From NCBI GenBank assembly GCA_951640165.1, contig OX621244.1, positions 11,798,001 through 11,862,000 on the forward strand: a stretch of 64,000 bases of DNA, read 5' to 3'. The stretch comes from Pseudoips prasinana. Its lineage: Eukaryota > Arthropoda > Insecta > Lepidoptera > Nolidae. Below are positions 1 to 11,605 of this stretch, piece by piece. The notes under the pieces were generated by a model. That model worked only from the letters and a program-made list of their open reading frames with translations, was not told where the DNA came from and made no database searches. Each line of letters starts with the position of its first letter. The first letter of the stretch is position 1. The position numbers and the translations under genes were made by a program.

Positions 1-8
1 TAGACTAA

Positions 9-870
9 AGTTGGCAGTTTTCAAGTGTTCTCTTAGATGGCAAGTAGCGAACTCTGCAAAATCGTGTTACGTTCGCAACCGTATTCTGGCTCGTAAAAAT
101 ATTTACTGGAATTCGTATGGAACATTTGATTTGTTTTTATGAATTCACATAGCCTTATCAGTTTGAAAATAAAATTATGTTATATCAAATATGCACAAAT
201 TGTCTTTGCTATATGACATGCATTTTTCATTGAATTGCTTGTATAACTAGTCTTTACACCTTAATTACATATTATTAAAACTGGTGACCACCAATGTACA
301 TATCAATTTAGCTAACCCTGCTAAATGGAGGCGTACATTGGTGGTTTTAATAATATAAGACTACTGTATTCTTGGGTATCACAATTGACTTAAAACGACA
401 ATGGGGCATAACAAATCAAAAAGCTTTGTAGCAAACTAAGTCCTGTAGCAGTAGTATGTACAGATAAAACGATTAGACAGCTCATTGATGTTGACACAGC
501 TAGAATGGTATGTTTCAATTATATTGATAGTATAATTGGCTATGGTATTCTTCTCTGGGGTAATTCTGCGTACATCAAAACCACATCATATATTTATATT
601 GCTTAATAGAGCTGCAAGAATATTGGCAGTTTTCAAGTATTCTCTTAGATGGCAAGTAGCGAACTCTGCAAAATCGTGTTACGTTCGCAACCGTATTCTG
701 CCTCGTAAAAATATTTACTGGAATGTGTATGGAACACGATTTATTTTTATGAATTCACGTAGCCGTATCAGTTTGAAAATAAAATTATGTGATTTCAAAT
801 ATGCACAAATTTTCCGATTTGTCTTTGCTATATGACATGCATTTTTCATTGAATTGCTTGTATAACTGCT
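9..870. repeat. Local segmental duplication: block A (9-250 and 627-870) around block B
   Basis: Positions 9-250 and 627-870 are near-identical (both begin with 'GGCAGTTTTCAAGT' and carry 'CGAACTCTGCAAAATCGTG'). Block B (251-626), a LINE fragment, returns diverged at 1109-1480. The order is A-B-A'-(870-1108, different sequence)-B'. This is a tandem duplication of about 620 bp later interrupted. Within each B block, 'CCACCAATGTAC' is followed by its reverse complement 'GTACATTGGTGG', a short hairpin. Confidence 0.75.
366..640 (+). pseudogene. LINE reverse transcriptase C-terminal remnant (Jockey/CR1-type), copy 1
   Basis: Broken coding sequence of a non-LTR retrotransposon. Translated across frames it gives FLGITIDLKRQWG, then LIDVDTARMV, then YGILLWGNSAYIKTT. 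These match in order the region downstream of the FADD box in the LINE at the right end of this window (FLGITLDKKLQWG, LTDVETSRLV, YGILLWGKAADVQT). Stops and frameshifts separate the blocks, so it is dead. It lies inside block B of the local duplication. The family match is seen directly by comparison within the window; the clade name is inference. Confidence 0.7.
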
Positions 871-1108
871 TTGAAATTTTCCATGTAATTCTTTTTATTT
901 TGATGTGTAGTATCCCGGCAGACGTTGCCCTTCGGCAAAAATAACCTGGAATTAAATTGTTTTGCCGGAAGTGAGCATCTGCGACCCGGGTATAATCGGC
1001 CCGCATTCAATCTTAGTCACTTCTGTCAAAGTTGTTTAAACCACCAGGTAGGTTCCTGATATCGCTTACCGATTTGGTTATTGTTACTATCTTGACCAAA
1101 CACTCATC
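871..1108. other. Segment interrupting the duplicated LINE fragments, unidentified
   Basis: This stretch separates the second block A from the second block B. It is richer in G and C than its surroundings (for example 'CCCGGCAGACGTTGCCC') and has no counterpart between the first A and B blocks, so it is probably an insertion. I do not recognise it and see no clear terminal repeats. Confidence 0.4.
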
Positions 1109-1215
1109 AAAGTCTTTACACCTTAATTACATATTTTTAAAACTGGTGTCCACCAATGTACCTGCTAAATGGAGGTGTACATTGGTGGTTTTAATAATAT
1201 GAGACAACTATACCT

Positions 1216-1495
1216 ATTCTTTGGTATCACAATTGACTTAAAACGACAATGGGACATAACAAATCAAAAAGCTATGTAGCAAACTAAGTCCTGTAGCAGT
1301 AATATGTACAAATAAAGCGATTAGACGGCTCATTGATGTTGACACAGCTAGAATGGTTTGTTACAATTATATTGATAGTATAATGTGGTATGGTATTCTT
1401 CGCTGGGGTAATTCTGCGTACATCAAAACCACATCATATATTAATATTGCATAAAAGAGCTTCAAGAATACATATAAACCTTTTTCCGAGAGTTT
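1216..1495 (+). pseudogene. LINE reverse transcriptase C-terminal remnant, copy 2
   Basis: Diverged duplicate of the remnant at 366-640, with the same order of blocks (ITIDLKRQWD, then a LIDVDTARMV-like block, then WYGILRWGNSAYIKTT). It runs slightly further, into an 'LHKRASRI' block comparable to LQKRAVRAI in the LINE at the right edge. Stops and frame changes are frequent. It is a degenerate fragment, not a gene. Confidence 0.65.
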
Positions 1496-1499
1496 AAAG

Positions 1500-4400
1500 A
1501 CCTCAACATGAAAATCTACTTTACGAGCATAACAATAAAGAACTGATAGAGAAAAAGGATCTGTAAAAGAAAGAAAAGAAAGAGAGAAAGAATCTGTAAA
1601 GGAACGAAGCACAAAATATAAATACAAGCATAAAATTGTGTTTCAAACTACTCGTGTCCATAAAACTATGTATCCGTTTTGATGGGGCAATGTATTACAT
1701 TCTATTGCAAACCTCCCATTGATATCAAAAAATTGTCTAAATAATAAGTTTAAAAGAACTTTAAAAGCTATATTGTGAAGCGGCGCATATAATAAAACTT
1801 CTGTTTATTTAAGTGACTCAAGTACTTGGGGTGAGTCGCTCTAAGTTAAGCATATAAAAACATATTGAAAAAGGATTCCTATTGATATGGCAGTTCTTCA
1901 GTAACAACCACATCATGCACTGAAAGAAAAATCCGAACTTATTTAAATGTACCCATATTTCTGTATTCATTTATTTTATATTTGAATGTGAATAGCTTGC
2001 CCTCTGTAGCGATCACTTAGTTTAGTGACTGGCCGCGCGCCTAGATGCTTAACCTCGTTAATCGTTAACGGACAAGTGAGAGCAATGAGCTTTGAGAACC
2101 AAGAGGTTACGGTAATCACTTACTACAAGAAAGATTTGCTGACTTGGTTTAATAAAAAAAAAAATGCTAAGCTTGGAACAAACTATACTAAAATAATTTG
2201 CAGAATCAGATGCCCAGATCACTTATCTGTTGTGAGTGAAGATCGCAACTGCGGGACCAAACGCTGATAATGGATCCAACTTGTGAATGTATTTTTACAA
2301 AACTTTTTTATTCGACTTTTATTTGACAACATTTTTATTTTGTTTACTCATATTTTCATGGGTATGATGATAGGAAATGTATCACTATTTTTTTTGCACG
2401 TCTCAAGAGAATCGTTGCTGCAGTATATACATAAATATATTTAAATGATAGTATAATATAGTACATTTTAAAATATACTATTGTGACCATGAATTAGACT
2501 GATTGAGCACACCTGAATGTCCTTGGCTAAACATGCCACAAATATTATCAATAGTTAACCATCTTTTTTTAATATTGGCAGATATGCGTAGGCGTATAGA
2601 TACACAGACTGTCTAGACTATCTCGGTCTCCATGTTTATGTTTGAAAAAGAAACTTCATACACTTGTAATCGCCGGAATCTACTGTTCGTATTCTCCCAC
2701 TTCCACTTCCAAAACTGCATCGATTTCAACTGAAACTAAATTAACTTTTAAGTAATCATATGACAAACATGCTGTTCTTTATTGTTATATTTATTTTATA
2801 TCAAATCTTTGGTATGGAATCATGGCCGCTCATCCAGCACGCGTTTAAATTTTAGTAAAATGACGTAAACGTGTTGGTGCACTGAATATGGGATTTCAAG
2901 CCCTAAGTATTAAGTATTTTTATTGATTCTACATAGTATAATGTAGTTAGAAACAACGTTTAATTTTTCGTGTAATATTATCCATCAACTGTAATTATTT
3001 ATTTCAGAAATATGTAAGACTTCGGGGAAGGAATCCTACGATATTAACAAATCATAGAAACATCTATTTTGCAATTCGCAAATGTGCACAATTACATTTA
3101 ATCTATAATCCGTACTTTTTTACAACTTTGAACTTTTTACAAAGAAACTAAAGAAAATTATTGAATTTATTGTGATCTTTTAAATAAACAATGAATATAT
3201 TTTTAATAGCAACCAAAATCAATTCAAAATGTTTAGTTGACTGATGATATGAGTCACGCCATAAAGTTATGATATTTCCATTTTAAAACCGAAATATAAA
3301 CAATGTTCATGCATCGTACTTCTTTAAAAGCTCACATTCTTGGTATATGTACACGTCTACTACGATATCCACAAAACCCTGAAATGACATATTACTTTCG
3401 ACAATTTGATAAAAGTTTGCTATCATAATAAAAACCATCGAAAAATAGCTGAGCCAGGCGAATTCTTTGAAATACCGCCGTTATTATAATTAATTTATCT
3501 TTATAGGTTACTGGAAAGGTCACAATTTTCATTACACACATTTCATTATCTTCACACCTACTATTTTCACAGGAAATCCATGATGACTCACTTATTGTAT
3601 ATTGGATAAATATATCTAAGTATAAAATCTATTCGCATTCGAAGGTGAATATTGTCACGGAACAGACATAGAAAATGCATGGCTTTCTATCCAATGAAAA
3701 TAATTATTGATAGGTATCTTGAAGTGATACCATCTAATTGATAGAATGTCTGTTTAAACACATTGCGTGCTAACTTGCCTCCCTGTAGCACAGTATGAAT
3801 AATTTAGTGTATCAACGGTGTTTAATAAAATCGTAATCAATAAAACGATGATGTGAAATTAATAAAATTACTCAGAATTATCTGACATCGTTTCAAGTTC
3901 TTTAACCAGATGAAATGGAGAACAGTGCAGAGATCATGGTATGATTATTATGAAAGTAAATTTTTATCGTCTCTATTCAAATGGGCGAAGTGGATAGCAT
4001 TTGTTGAAGTCTCAATAGCCTCCGTAGTAAACAGGAATCAGGACAGGAAAGATGGATGAATTAATGAACCATATTTATCATTCCAATTTTTTTAGTAAAT
4101 ATGTGTAATAGCTTCTTATTTGTACATCTCTGTTGCAGCGATAGCTAGATTATTTTACCATCTGTAAGTGATTGACGGTTATGGACCGGGGCTACCCTTT
4201 AGTCTATATATTGATGACTTTCAAAGTGGTTTAATTTTTGAGTACCTTGGTGCTTCTTATGGCATTTTAAGTTGGTTCCAGTTGTAGTCGTTAGACACCA
4301 GTCGTTAAGCCATATCAAATAACTACTTGGTGACTTTACACTGATACTACGACGACGAATACAAGTAAAATTTCAGTCATTATCACGTAATACGGTAGCG

Positions 4401-6055
4401 AAAGTTATGACTAAGAAATACAATGACGCCGTAGAACTTTACGCTTTCATTCGGATAACTGTTAAATTTATACTGTGTCTCTACTTCCATGTATATTCGA
4501 TTGGTGGGTCGTGAGATTCAAAACGCCAGTGGGCTTAAACTACAAAATATTTAATTCTGTAAATAAACATTCATACGTGCCCATACGCTGTTTAAAGAGT
4601 TAATAATTTTATAAGCTTTCAGATATACGTTTTATAAGCTGAGTTTTTAATGGACATAGGAAAAAGACACGTATCCTAGACCTTAGTGACAACTTTAGTG
4701 ACCTTTAACGTTCGTTTTCATTACTTTATGATTACGATTAGCATGTTGATTTATATCAACTCTGTCAGAATCTGTCTAGTGTTGCCTCCTCTACCACGCG
4801 ATGGACCCGGTTTCCGCACGTTAAATCCATGGAATGCTAAGAATCAGACCTCAGAAAATTTAAATATGTGAGATTTTATAAAAATATTTACGAGATTTTA
4901 AGGGTGAATGCTACCCTTACATTATTATTGTATTCATACACCTCCACATCAATAACGACCCCGAAGAGGGTTTACTCTAACGTGAACGACTTTCGTTTTA
5001 TTTGCTAGGCAGCATGAACCTTCCTCTTCGCCTCTATTGGCTGTTAAAGCAATGACAGCGTCTTAGCCTGAGTTGAAACGCCAGGTAAAAAAAAAAAGAC
5101 AATAGTCACCGAAGATTATGGTTTCTGCGACCCAAGTACAGTACAGAGTACATGGACAAATAATTATATATGGGCTTATCTTTTTGTTTTTAATCAATCA
5201 AAAACTGTATGTGTTACGAAAGAGTAATCTATATATTGATTACTACTAATTACGTAATAGTACATTTCATCATACCAGGACCGAAAGTTTGAATGTATTC
5301 ACTTATTTTTTATACACAAGTTTTTTTCTATGTATATTGTTGATGTAATTTTTATCAGAATCAGAAAATTTGACTCTTAGATAAATATTATTTTATTTTA
5401 TTATTATTAAATGATGTTATTGCCGCGTGTATAATAATATGGGCTTGAAATAACAACTGCACGGTTACCATGGTAATGAGTTATTTCAAATAGATAACGG
5501 GAAGAAAATTAAAACAAAAATATACTAAATTTTAAACTGTCACTAATTGTGAGCAGTCTGAAATATGCATCTTTCTTCCCGCAAACAAAAGAAGAAATTC
5601 AAACTTTCGGCCTCGGGATGATGAAAAAATATTTTTGTATGAGTTTTAACGGTAGGCTTAACTCAATTTTAGTAATGTGATTTGTCCATTATAATTACCT
5701 CAATATTTTTTTTTTCGTATTATAATATGTTACCTCATTTTTCAACATTTTAACATTACATAGTACAGTCAGCAAATAAAGTACATGCACTAAGCCAGTA
5801 TATGCTAACAGTGTCACTAAGTAGGTATAGTCCTTCATAGGAGATATAAAGAAAGGTAGACCTAAACGCACTACATTAGTTTTTCTTTTCACCGAAAGTA
5901 TATTTCAAATAGAAGCGACTATTGATGTTGCTTCGGTATAGATATATGATTTGCTAATAATACTCGTACATGTGTCAGGCAATCATGACCTGCTTTACTA
6001 AGTTCGAAGATTAGTTTGAAATAGGAGCCTAGTATAGTACATTAGTTTAATAATT
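1500..6055. other. Long stretch without recognisable gene or repeat
   Basis: AT-rich sequence with only short open frames (80 codons or less) that have no recognisable motif. I see no repeat shared with the rest of the window, no tRNA-like heads and no LINE motifs. It may be old intergenic or intronic DNA. Small exons of a host gene cannot be excluded by eye. Confidence 0.5.
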
Positions 6056-6064
6056 TAATACTCA

Positions 6065-6232
6065 TATTCAACGAATATCACACCACCCCAACTCATACCG
6101 TGGCGGAAGTAGAAATCGTCCCGAGGGAATACCAGAGAACGGGCAGCAGCGTCTCTGGGTGAACTATGACCATCATACTGCGATTGCTGATTCGTCTGAC
6201 AAGCGTGACGATTGTGGAAATTCCCCTCATCC
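6065..6232 (+). repeat. RTE 5'-region-derived repeat (head only)
   Basis: Matches the RTE 5' region at about 8205-8360: 'CACCCCAACTCATACCGTGG', a 'CGTCCCGAGGGAATACCAG' block, then 'GGGCAGCAGCGTCTC' and 'ACTGCGATTGCTGATTCGTC'. The usual RTE 3' tail is not recognisable at its end, so this is a truncated or decayed member of the RTE-derived short repeat family. Confidence 0.7.
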
Positions 6233-6598
6233 TCATTCACTCATAGTTATCCATCCATATTTCTTACGCCCCTAAAAAGTTTCTTAAAAAAATAAAAAGT
6301 CATGCCTAAATTCGCAACGTGGGGTAATAACCTCGAAAATATGAGTCACAATATATCAGTACTGCACCCTACTATATTAACCCGTAATATCTAAACCTAG
6401 CTTATTTTTCAACGTCATTAGTCCTGTCAGAATATGAAGGGATAACGCATTATTTGCAGTAACGTGATAATACGCGTTATAACTTATGATGGAAAACTGC
6501 GGTTGGAGGGTTAATGTTAAAAGGAAAACGTGCTTATTTTATGCTTGGTATTTTTTATTGGTCATGGTGACAGTGTAAGCTTGCTGAAAATATGATTC

Positions 6599-6649
6599 AG
6601 CACTTTAAAGTTCTATTATCCGTTTGCATAATAGAACTTTAAAAGTGCT
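6599..6649. repeat. Short-spacer inverted repeat (about 21 bp arms)
   Basis: Left arm 6599-6619 ('AGCACTTTAAAGTTC...') and right arm 6628-6649 ('...GAACTTTAAAAGTGCT') are complementary with one bulged base, separated by 8 nt. There are no flanking transposon features. Confidence 0.85.
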
Positions 6650-6921
6650 TAATCAATAAATGGAATATAGATTTTTTATTTATTCTGAATAACTGTGAAT
6701 ATATTTATTGTTTAATTTAAAAAAGTTTCTTTGTCGAAGGTCGAAGTGATCAAAAAGTACGGATTAAATCGGGTAGATTGCAAGACGTGATGCTATTCTA
6801 GCTATTGATATTAGACTAGGTATTGAAAATGGGTTCCAGTGTTTTTCAATAGCAAGGATTTTGTAATTAAAAATTAATTCGTCTTCACTACTGCTAACTA
6901 TTTGGGAGTAATTATGGAATA

Positions 6922-6954
6922 CTATCTGTGCCCCGCGGTTATACCCGCGCTAAA

Positions 6955-6985
<31 letters not shown>

Positions 6986-7103
6986 TTATTCGGATACATA
7001 AGCTGTATTGCTACAATGTTTCACCAAAATTTGTTCCGTAGTTTTTACGTGAAAGAGTAACAAACATACACACTCGCAAAATTTCGCCTTTATAATATTA
7101 ATA
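6922..7103 (-). mobile_element. Helitron-like non-autonomous element (-)
   Basis: Read on the minus strand it starts near 'TAATATTATAAAGGCG', passes 'GTTTGTTACTCTTTCACG', and ends in a CGCGGGTATAACCGCG hairpin and 'GGGGCACAGATAG'. It has the structure of the better copy at 19905-20098, with a (TA)n microsatellite at about 6957-6981. It lies head-to-tail with the next copy. Confidence 0.7.
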
Positions 7104-7286
7104 GATGTGCCCCGCGGTTTTATCCGCGTTGAACTCTATAAATTATAGCCTATGTGTTAATCCAGGGTGTCAGCTAACTAAACTATACTAAATTGTATTA
7201 TAATCGCTTCAGCCGTTTAGACATGAAGAAGTCACAAGCATACATACTCATACAGTCACACTATCGGCTTTATAATATTAGTGTGA
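7104..7286 (-). mobile_element. Helitron-like non-autonomous element (-), second of a head-to-tail pair
   Basis: Same family as 6922-7103 but a different sub-variant: it carries 'ATAGCCTATGTGTTAATCCA', 'GGGTGTCAGCTAACT' and 'CAGCCGTTTAGACATGAAG', like the copies at 19905 and 59915. It begins exactly where the previous copy ends. Confidence 0.7.
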
Positions 7287-7570
7287 TTGTGATTCTAATT
7301 ATTAAATATGTGTTACAGTGTTTTCTAATTTGCAAAACTTCTTAGTTTATGAAAACAAAATCGACGATAGTTCATTTCAGTTCTTATCATGATTTACAAT
7401 GACTGCTATGATATATATCTTACAATTCTTATTTAGTATTTACTAAACTCTGAAAGCGTTGATCAAAGCATCGCAACATCGCGTGCGATACTAACAATAA
7501 CACTAAGTTACCTCGTGTATATTGGCTTAAAGGTAACTAGTGGAAAAAGAGTCATGCACATTAAACATAC

Positions 7571-7757
7571 AGTTAATATTTATTAAATTAATGTATTTGC
7601 ATTTTTTTTGTTTTGTTTAATATAGTCCTGTCTCAATAGAAAAAGGTAGTTCGTGTATACCTACTGTTAATATTTATTAAATTAATGTATTTACATAGTT
7701 TCTTACTTTTTTGTTTGTTACAGTCATGTATCAATAGAAAGACAGTATACGTAGACG
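7571..7757. repeat. Two-copy tandem duplication, unit about 93 bp
   Basis: 'GTTAATATTTATTAAATTAA' occurs at about 7573 and 7666. Each is followed by a T-rich run and then a related 'AGTC.TGT.TCAATAGAAA' block. The copies are diverged, so the duplication is old. Confidence 0.7.
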
Positions 7758-8476
7758 CAAGTATTTCTAACCGCAAAGTATTGCGTGATTAATATTTTTG
7801 GTTATTTTATTGGCCCTAACCCATAAAGGTAATTTAAAAAATAAATATTTCTTTAACAACTAAAAGTATGTTATGCAATCCTATGATACGGAGGACATAT
7901 TTTATTTTTTTATTCTTTTTGGATATATTTGCCTTATCAGAACACATTTTCAAAAAACGAAATTTTTAAAAGCCTCTTCCATGGATTAACCTCTTATAAC
8001 AGTCATTGATTGTTTATCGTCCGGTTTATGTATCTGTATTTTATTTTACTGTTCTGTCTCGCCTTTTTTTCCAATGTTGTTTGGGATTTCGCTGAATACC
8101 TAAAAGCAGGTTGTTATTATTGTATTGTTTGATATTTTGTATTCGTTTTTCTTTGTATAATTATGTTTTACCTAGCTATAAGCAGCTGGCTGTGTGGTGA
8201 CGGCCTAGAGAATATCGCCACCCCCTCTCATCCCGTGGAAGAAGTCGTCCCGAGGGAATATATACCAGAGAATGGGCAGCAGCGTTCTCCTGAGTACCAT
8301 GTCTACTTACTGCGATCGCCAACCCGTCTGCCAAGCGTGGCGATTATGGCATATCCTCCCAAATGATGGACACAAATAAACCGCGGCCCCCAGTCCCCGG
8401 CAGCCCTGCTATTCCCAGCCGTGGTAACAGCCGTGGTTACGGCAGGGCAGGGGGTGCTAAGAATCCCCGGTAGATT

Positions 8477-9230
8477 CCGCGTTACCAAAACCGACGACCT
8501 CTGGCCCTGGCAACATACAACACACGCACGCTGCGGACCGACGAGAAGATGATCGCACTGGAGGAAGAATTGAGCAGGTTACATTGGGACATAATAGGAT
8601 TATCTGAAGTCCGAAGAGAGATGGAGGACACGATAATCCTGAAATCCGGCAATCTGCTCTATTTCCGGGAGGGCGACCAACTGTCCCAAGGTGGTGTTGG
8701 GTTCATAATCCACAAGTCCCTCGTCCACAACACAGTGAAAATCGAGAGTGTGTCGACTAGGCGTACCTTATACTCAGAATTACCAAGCGGTATTCGTTGA
8801 AGGTCATACAGGTTTACGCGCCGACTTCGACAGCACTCCGACGATGAGGTTGAGGTCATGTATGAGGATATTTCTAGAGCCATACATACCTCCAACTCTT
8901 ATTTCACTGTGGTCATGGGGGATTTTAACGCGAAGCTGGGTAAACGATTCGGGAATGAGCTGAGAGTGGGGCAATTTGGAACTGGAGACCGGAATCCCCG
9001 GGGCCAAATGTTGGCCGACTTCCTGGAGAAGGAGGGACTTTTTATGATGAACTCCTTTTTCAAGAAGCCGGAAAACCGCAAATGGATCTGGGTAAGCCCG
9101 GATGGTAAAACAAAAAACGAGATAGACTTGACGACGAGCAGACAGATGTTCAATGACGTCTCAGTGATCAATACGGTTAAAACCGGGAGCGATCACAGAC
9201 TGGTGAGAGGCTCATTGAACCTAAATGTCA
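8477..9230 (+). pseudogene. RTE endonuclease (APE-type) domain, frameshifted
   Basis: This is the target-nicking endonuclease of the retrotransposon. Coding is readable from just after an in-frame TAG near 8474: YNTRTLRTDEK, then WDIIGLSEVRRE with the catalytic Glu, then GGVGFIIHKS. At about 8755 the frame is lost and the protein resumes downstream in another frame: the following IQVYAPTST-like block is only readable across frames. A clean open frame begins about 8858 and contains VVMGDFNAKLGKRF and the terminal SDHRLV motif. All classical catalytic residues (E, GDFN, SDH) survive, but the frameshift prevents a single product. The first usable ATG is at 8549, internal to the domain. Confidence 0.85.
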
Positions 9231-11220
9231 AGCTCCAGAGGTCCCGGCTGATAAAATCTACGCTCCGACCTTTACCCATCCACATCCAAAACCCTGAACC
9301 CTTTCAGCTCGAACTGCAAAACCGTTTCGAATGCCTAGCCGATTGCGAGGAAGTGGACTCATACCATGACAGGCTCGTAGAAACTGTCCATACGGCTGGG
9401 TCTAAGGTCTTCAAGGCCCACCGTACAAACAGAACCAAAAAGATCTCTGACTATACCCTGCAGCTTATGGACGAAAGACGGAAAATGGTTGTGACATCCT
9501 CTGATGATGCTACCAGATACCGACAGCTCAACAGACAGATCTCAAAGTCTTTGACTCGCGACACGTGCCAATTTAATACAAATTGTATTAAAGAAGCCAT
9601 TGAGCGGAACAAAGGCTCTAAAGTGTTTGCAAGAGAACTGTCTGTTGGACAGAGCCAACTGACGAAGCTGAAGACTGAGGATGGCAGAATCGTCACGTCT
9701 AGACCTGAGTTGCTGGGAGAGATCGAGAGGTTCTACGGACAGGTGTATACGAAAACCCAGTCACCTGTCGATAGCTGTGCCTCAGATCCCAGAGCACGAC
9801 TAACCCAACACTTCACCGACGACATCCCGGACGTCAGCCTGTGCGAGATTAGAATGGCTCTCGAACAGCTTAAGAACAACAAGGCGCCTGGTGATGATGG
9901 AGTTACGGCAGAGCTTCTGAAGGCGGGTGGTACACCAATCCTACGGGCCCTTCAGAAGTTATTTAATTCCGTCATACTAGAAGGTCAAACGCCACAAGCA
10001 TGGCACAGGGGTGTGGTGGTGCTCTTCTTCAAAAAGGGCGATAAAACCGTCTTGAAGAATTGCAGACCCATCACTCTGCTGAGCTATGTTTACAAGTTGT
10101 TTTCGAGGGTCGTTACGAACCGTCTCGCGCGCAGGTTTGACGACTTCCAGCCTCCCGAACAAGCCGGTTTCCGTAAAGGCTTTGGTACCATAGACCACAT
10201 ACATACGCTGCGGCATAGCCTTTGATTCGATCGAAACTTGGGCCGTACTGAGGTCTCTCCAAAGGTGCCAAATCGACTACCGGTATATCGAGGTGTTAAA
10301 GTGTTTGTACTCGAAACCTATCCACTTGCAGCGAGGTGTGAGACAGGGAGATGTTATATCTCCGAAACTGTTCACCGCTGCATTGGAAGATGTCTTCAAG
10401 CTTTTGGACTGGAAAGGCTTTGGCATCAATGTCAATGGCGAGTACATCACCCACCTTCGATTTGCCTGCGATGGTACAGTGCTCGATGGCCTCAGCAGAG
10501 TCTCTCAACAAGTGGGTCTGAAGATGAACATGGATAAGACGAAAATCATGTCGAACATCCATGTTGCACCCACTCTAGTTAAGGTTGGAGACTCTGCACT
10601 CGAAGTTGTAGATAACTATATTTACCTAGGACAGACCATCCAACTAGGTACTAGGTAGGTCCAACTTCGTGAAGTAGGTCAATCGTAGAATCCAACTCGG
10701 CTGGGCAGCGTTCGGGAAGCTACGTAATATCTTCTCGTCCCAAATACCGCAGTGTCTCAAGTCGAAAGTCTTCGACCAGTGTGTGTTGCCAGTGATGACT
10801 TACGGAACAGAGACGTGGTCGCTCACTATGGGCCTTATCAGGCGGCTCAAGGTCACCCAAAGAGCAATGGAAAGGGCTATGCTTGGAGTTTCCCTGCGAG
10901 ATCGAATCAGAAATGTTGAGATCCGCAGCCGAACCAAAGTAACCGACATAGCTGTAAGAATTGCCGAGCTGAAGTGGCAGTGGGCAGGGCACATAGCTCG
11001 TAGAGCCGACGGCCGCTGGGGCAGAAAGGTTCTCGAGTGGCGACCACGAACCGGAAGACGCAGCGTGGGCAGGGGGCCTGCCCACGCTGCGTCTTCCGGT
11101 TACAAGATGGACCGATGATCTTGTGCGGGTCGTTGGAAATCGCTGGATGCGGATAGCGCAAGACCGGCAATTGTGGAGATCTTTGGGGGAGGCCTTTGTC
11201 CAGCAGTGGACGTCTTTCGG
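9231..11220 (+). pseudogene. RTE reverse transcriptase and C-terminal region, broken
   Basis: The reverse transcriptase copies element RNA at the nicked target. The frame open from 8858 continues to 10225 with LEQLKNNKAPGDDG, GVVVLFFKKGDK, NCRPITLLSYVYK and QAGFRKGF. The next part is lost: after TIDHIHTLRH the sequence jumps to FDSIETWAVL, so the first catalytic Asp motif (normally F-x-D-Y-x-K-AFD) is deleted, and a second short deletion follows at CLYSKPIHLQ. RGVRQGDVISPKLF is intact. The FADD box is corrupted to FACDGTV with another deletion behind it. C-terminal blocks (LPVMTYGTETWSL, LKWQWAGHIARR) lie at 10783-11118 and an inverted duplication breaks the end. It is a pseudogene beyond doubt. 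Confidence 0.88.
11049..11101. repeat. Perfect 25 bp inverted repeat with 3 nt loop inside the RTE
   Basis: Left arm 11049-11073 starts 'AACCGGAAGACGCAGCGTGG'. Its exact reverse complement fills 11077-11101, with GGG between. The left arm is normal RTE coding (PRTGRRSVGR); the right arm is an extra inverted copy placed before 'TACAAGATGGACCGATGATC', where RTE coding resumes. This is a local inverted duplication. Confidence 0.95.
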
Positions 11221-11605
11221 CTGATATGATGAAGCAGCCTATATTGTAGTGTATAACCTCTTAGCATTAGACTTCACAGCATTCTACATATTATTATTAT
11301 TGTTTTAGTAATCTGTGAAAACGCCGTGGGTTGTACTCCTAACATTGTACAGTTTTATTACTTTTAGTTTATAAGCTTATATTGTACAACTGTTTGTTTT
11401 CCAAATAAATAAATAATAAAAAGAAATATTACGTTCTACTTATTCATGGAAATATCTCAATAGAAAAACATTTAAAGATCTTGATAAAATCTTGAAACAG
11501 ATATAAAGTATATGCCTAAATTATGTTAATGTTATCTTGTTTAAATTATTTTTGTATTAAGACAATTTTTCGTATCTTTATGTTTGTTTCTATATAGCGT
11601 TGTAC

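Larger units (their letters stand above)
8185..11241 (+). mobile_element. RTE-clade non-LTR retrotransposon, near full length, inactive
   Basis: A single (+) LINE from a 5' region (about 8185-8480) through endonuclease and reverse transcriptase coding to a 3' end 'GTCCAGCAGTGGACG'-'TCGGCTGATATGATGA' (about 11197-11230). An AT-rich tract ending in AAATAAATAAATAATAAA follows to about 11420. The 5' region and the 3' tail are both echoed in short repeats elsewhere in the window. The coding region has several frameshifts and in-frame losses, so this copy cannot be autonomous. Clade assignment rests on the YNTRTLRTDEK start, the REGDQLSQGGVGF block and the RRLKVTQRAMERAMLGVSLR C-terminal block, all familiar from RTE elements of moths. 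Confidence 0.9.

Noticed and set aside
2025..2267. Possible small gene of 80 codons beginning MTGRAPRCLTS
   Set aside because: No recognisable motif, no supporting context, and frames of this length occur by chance throughout the window.
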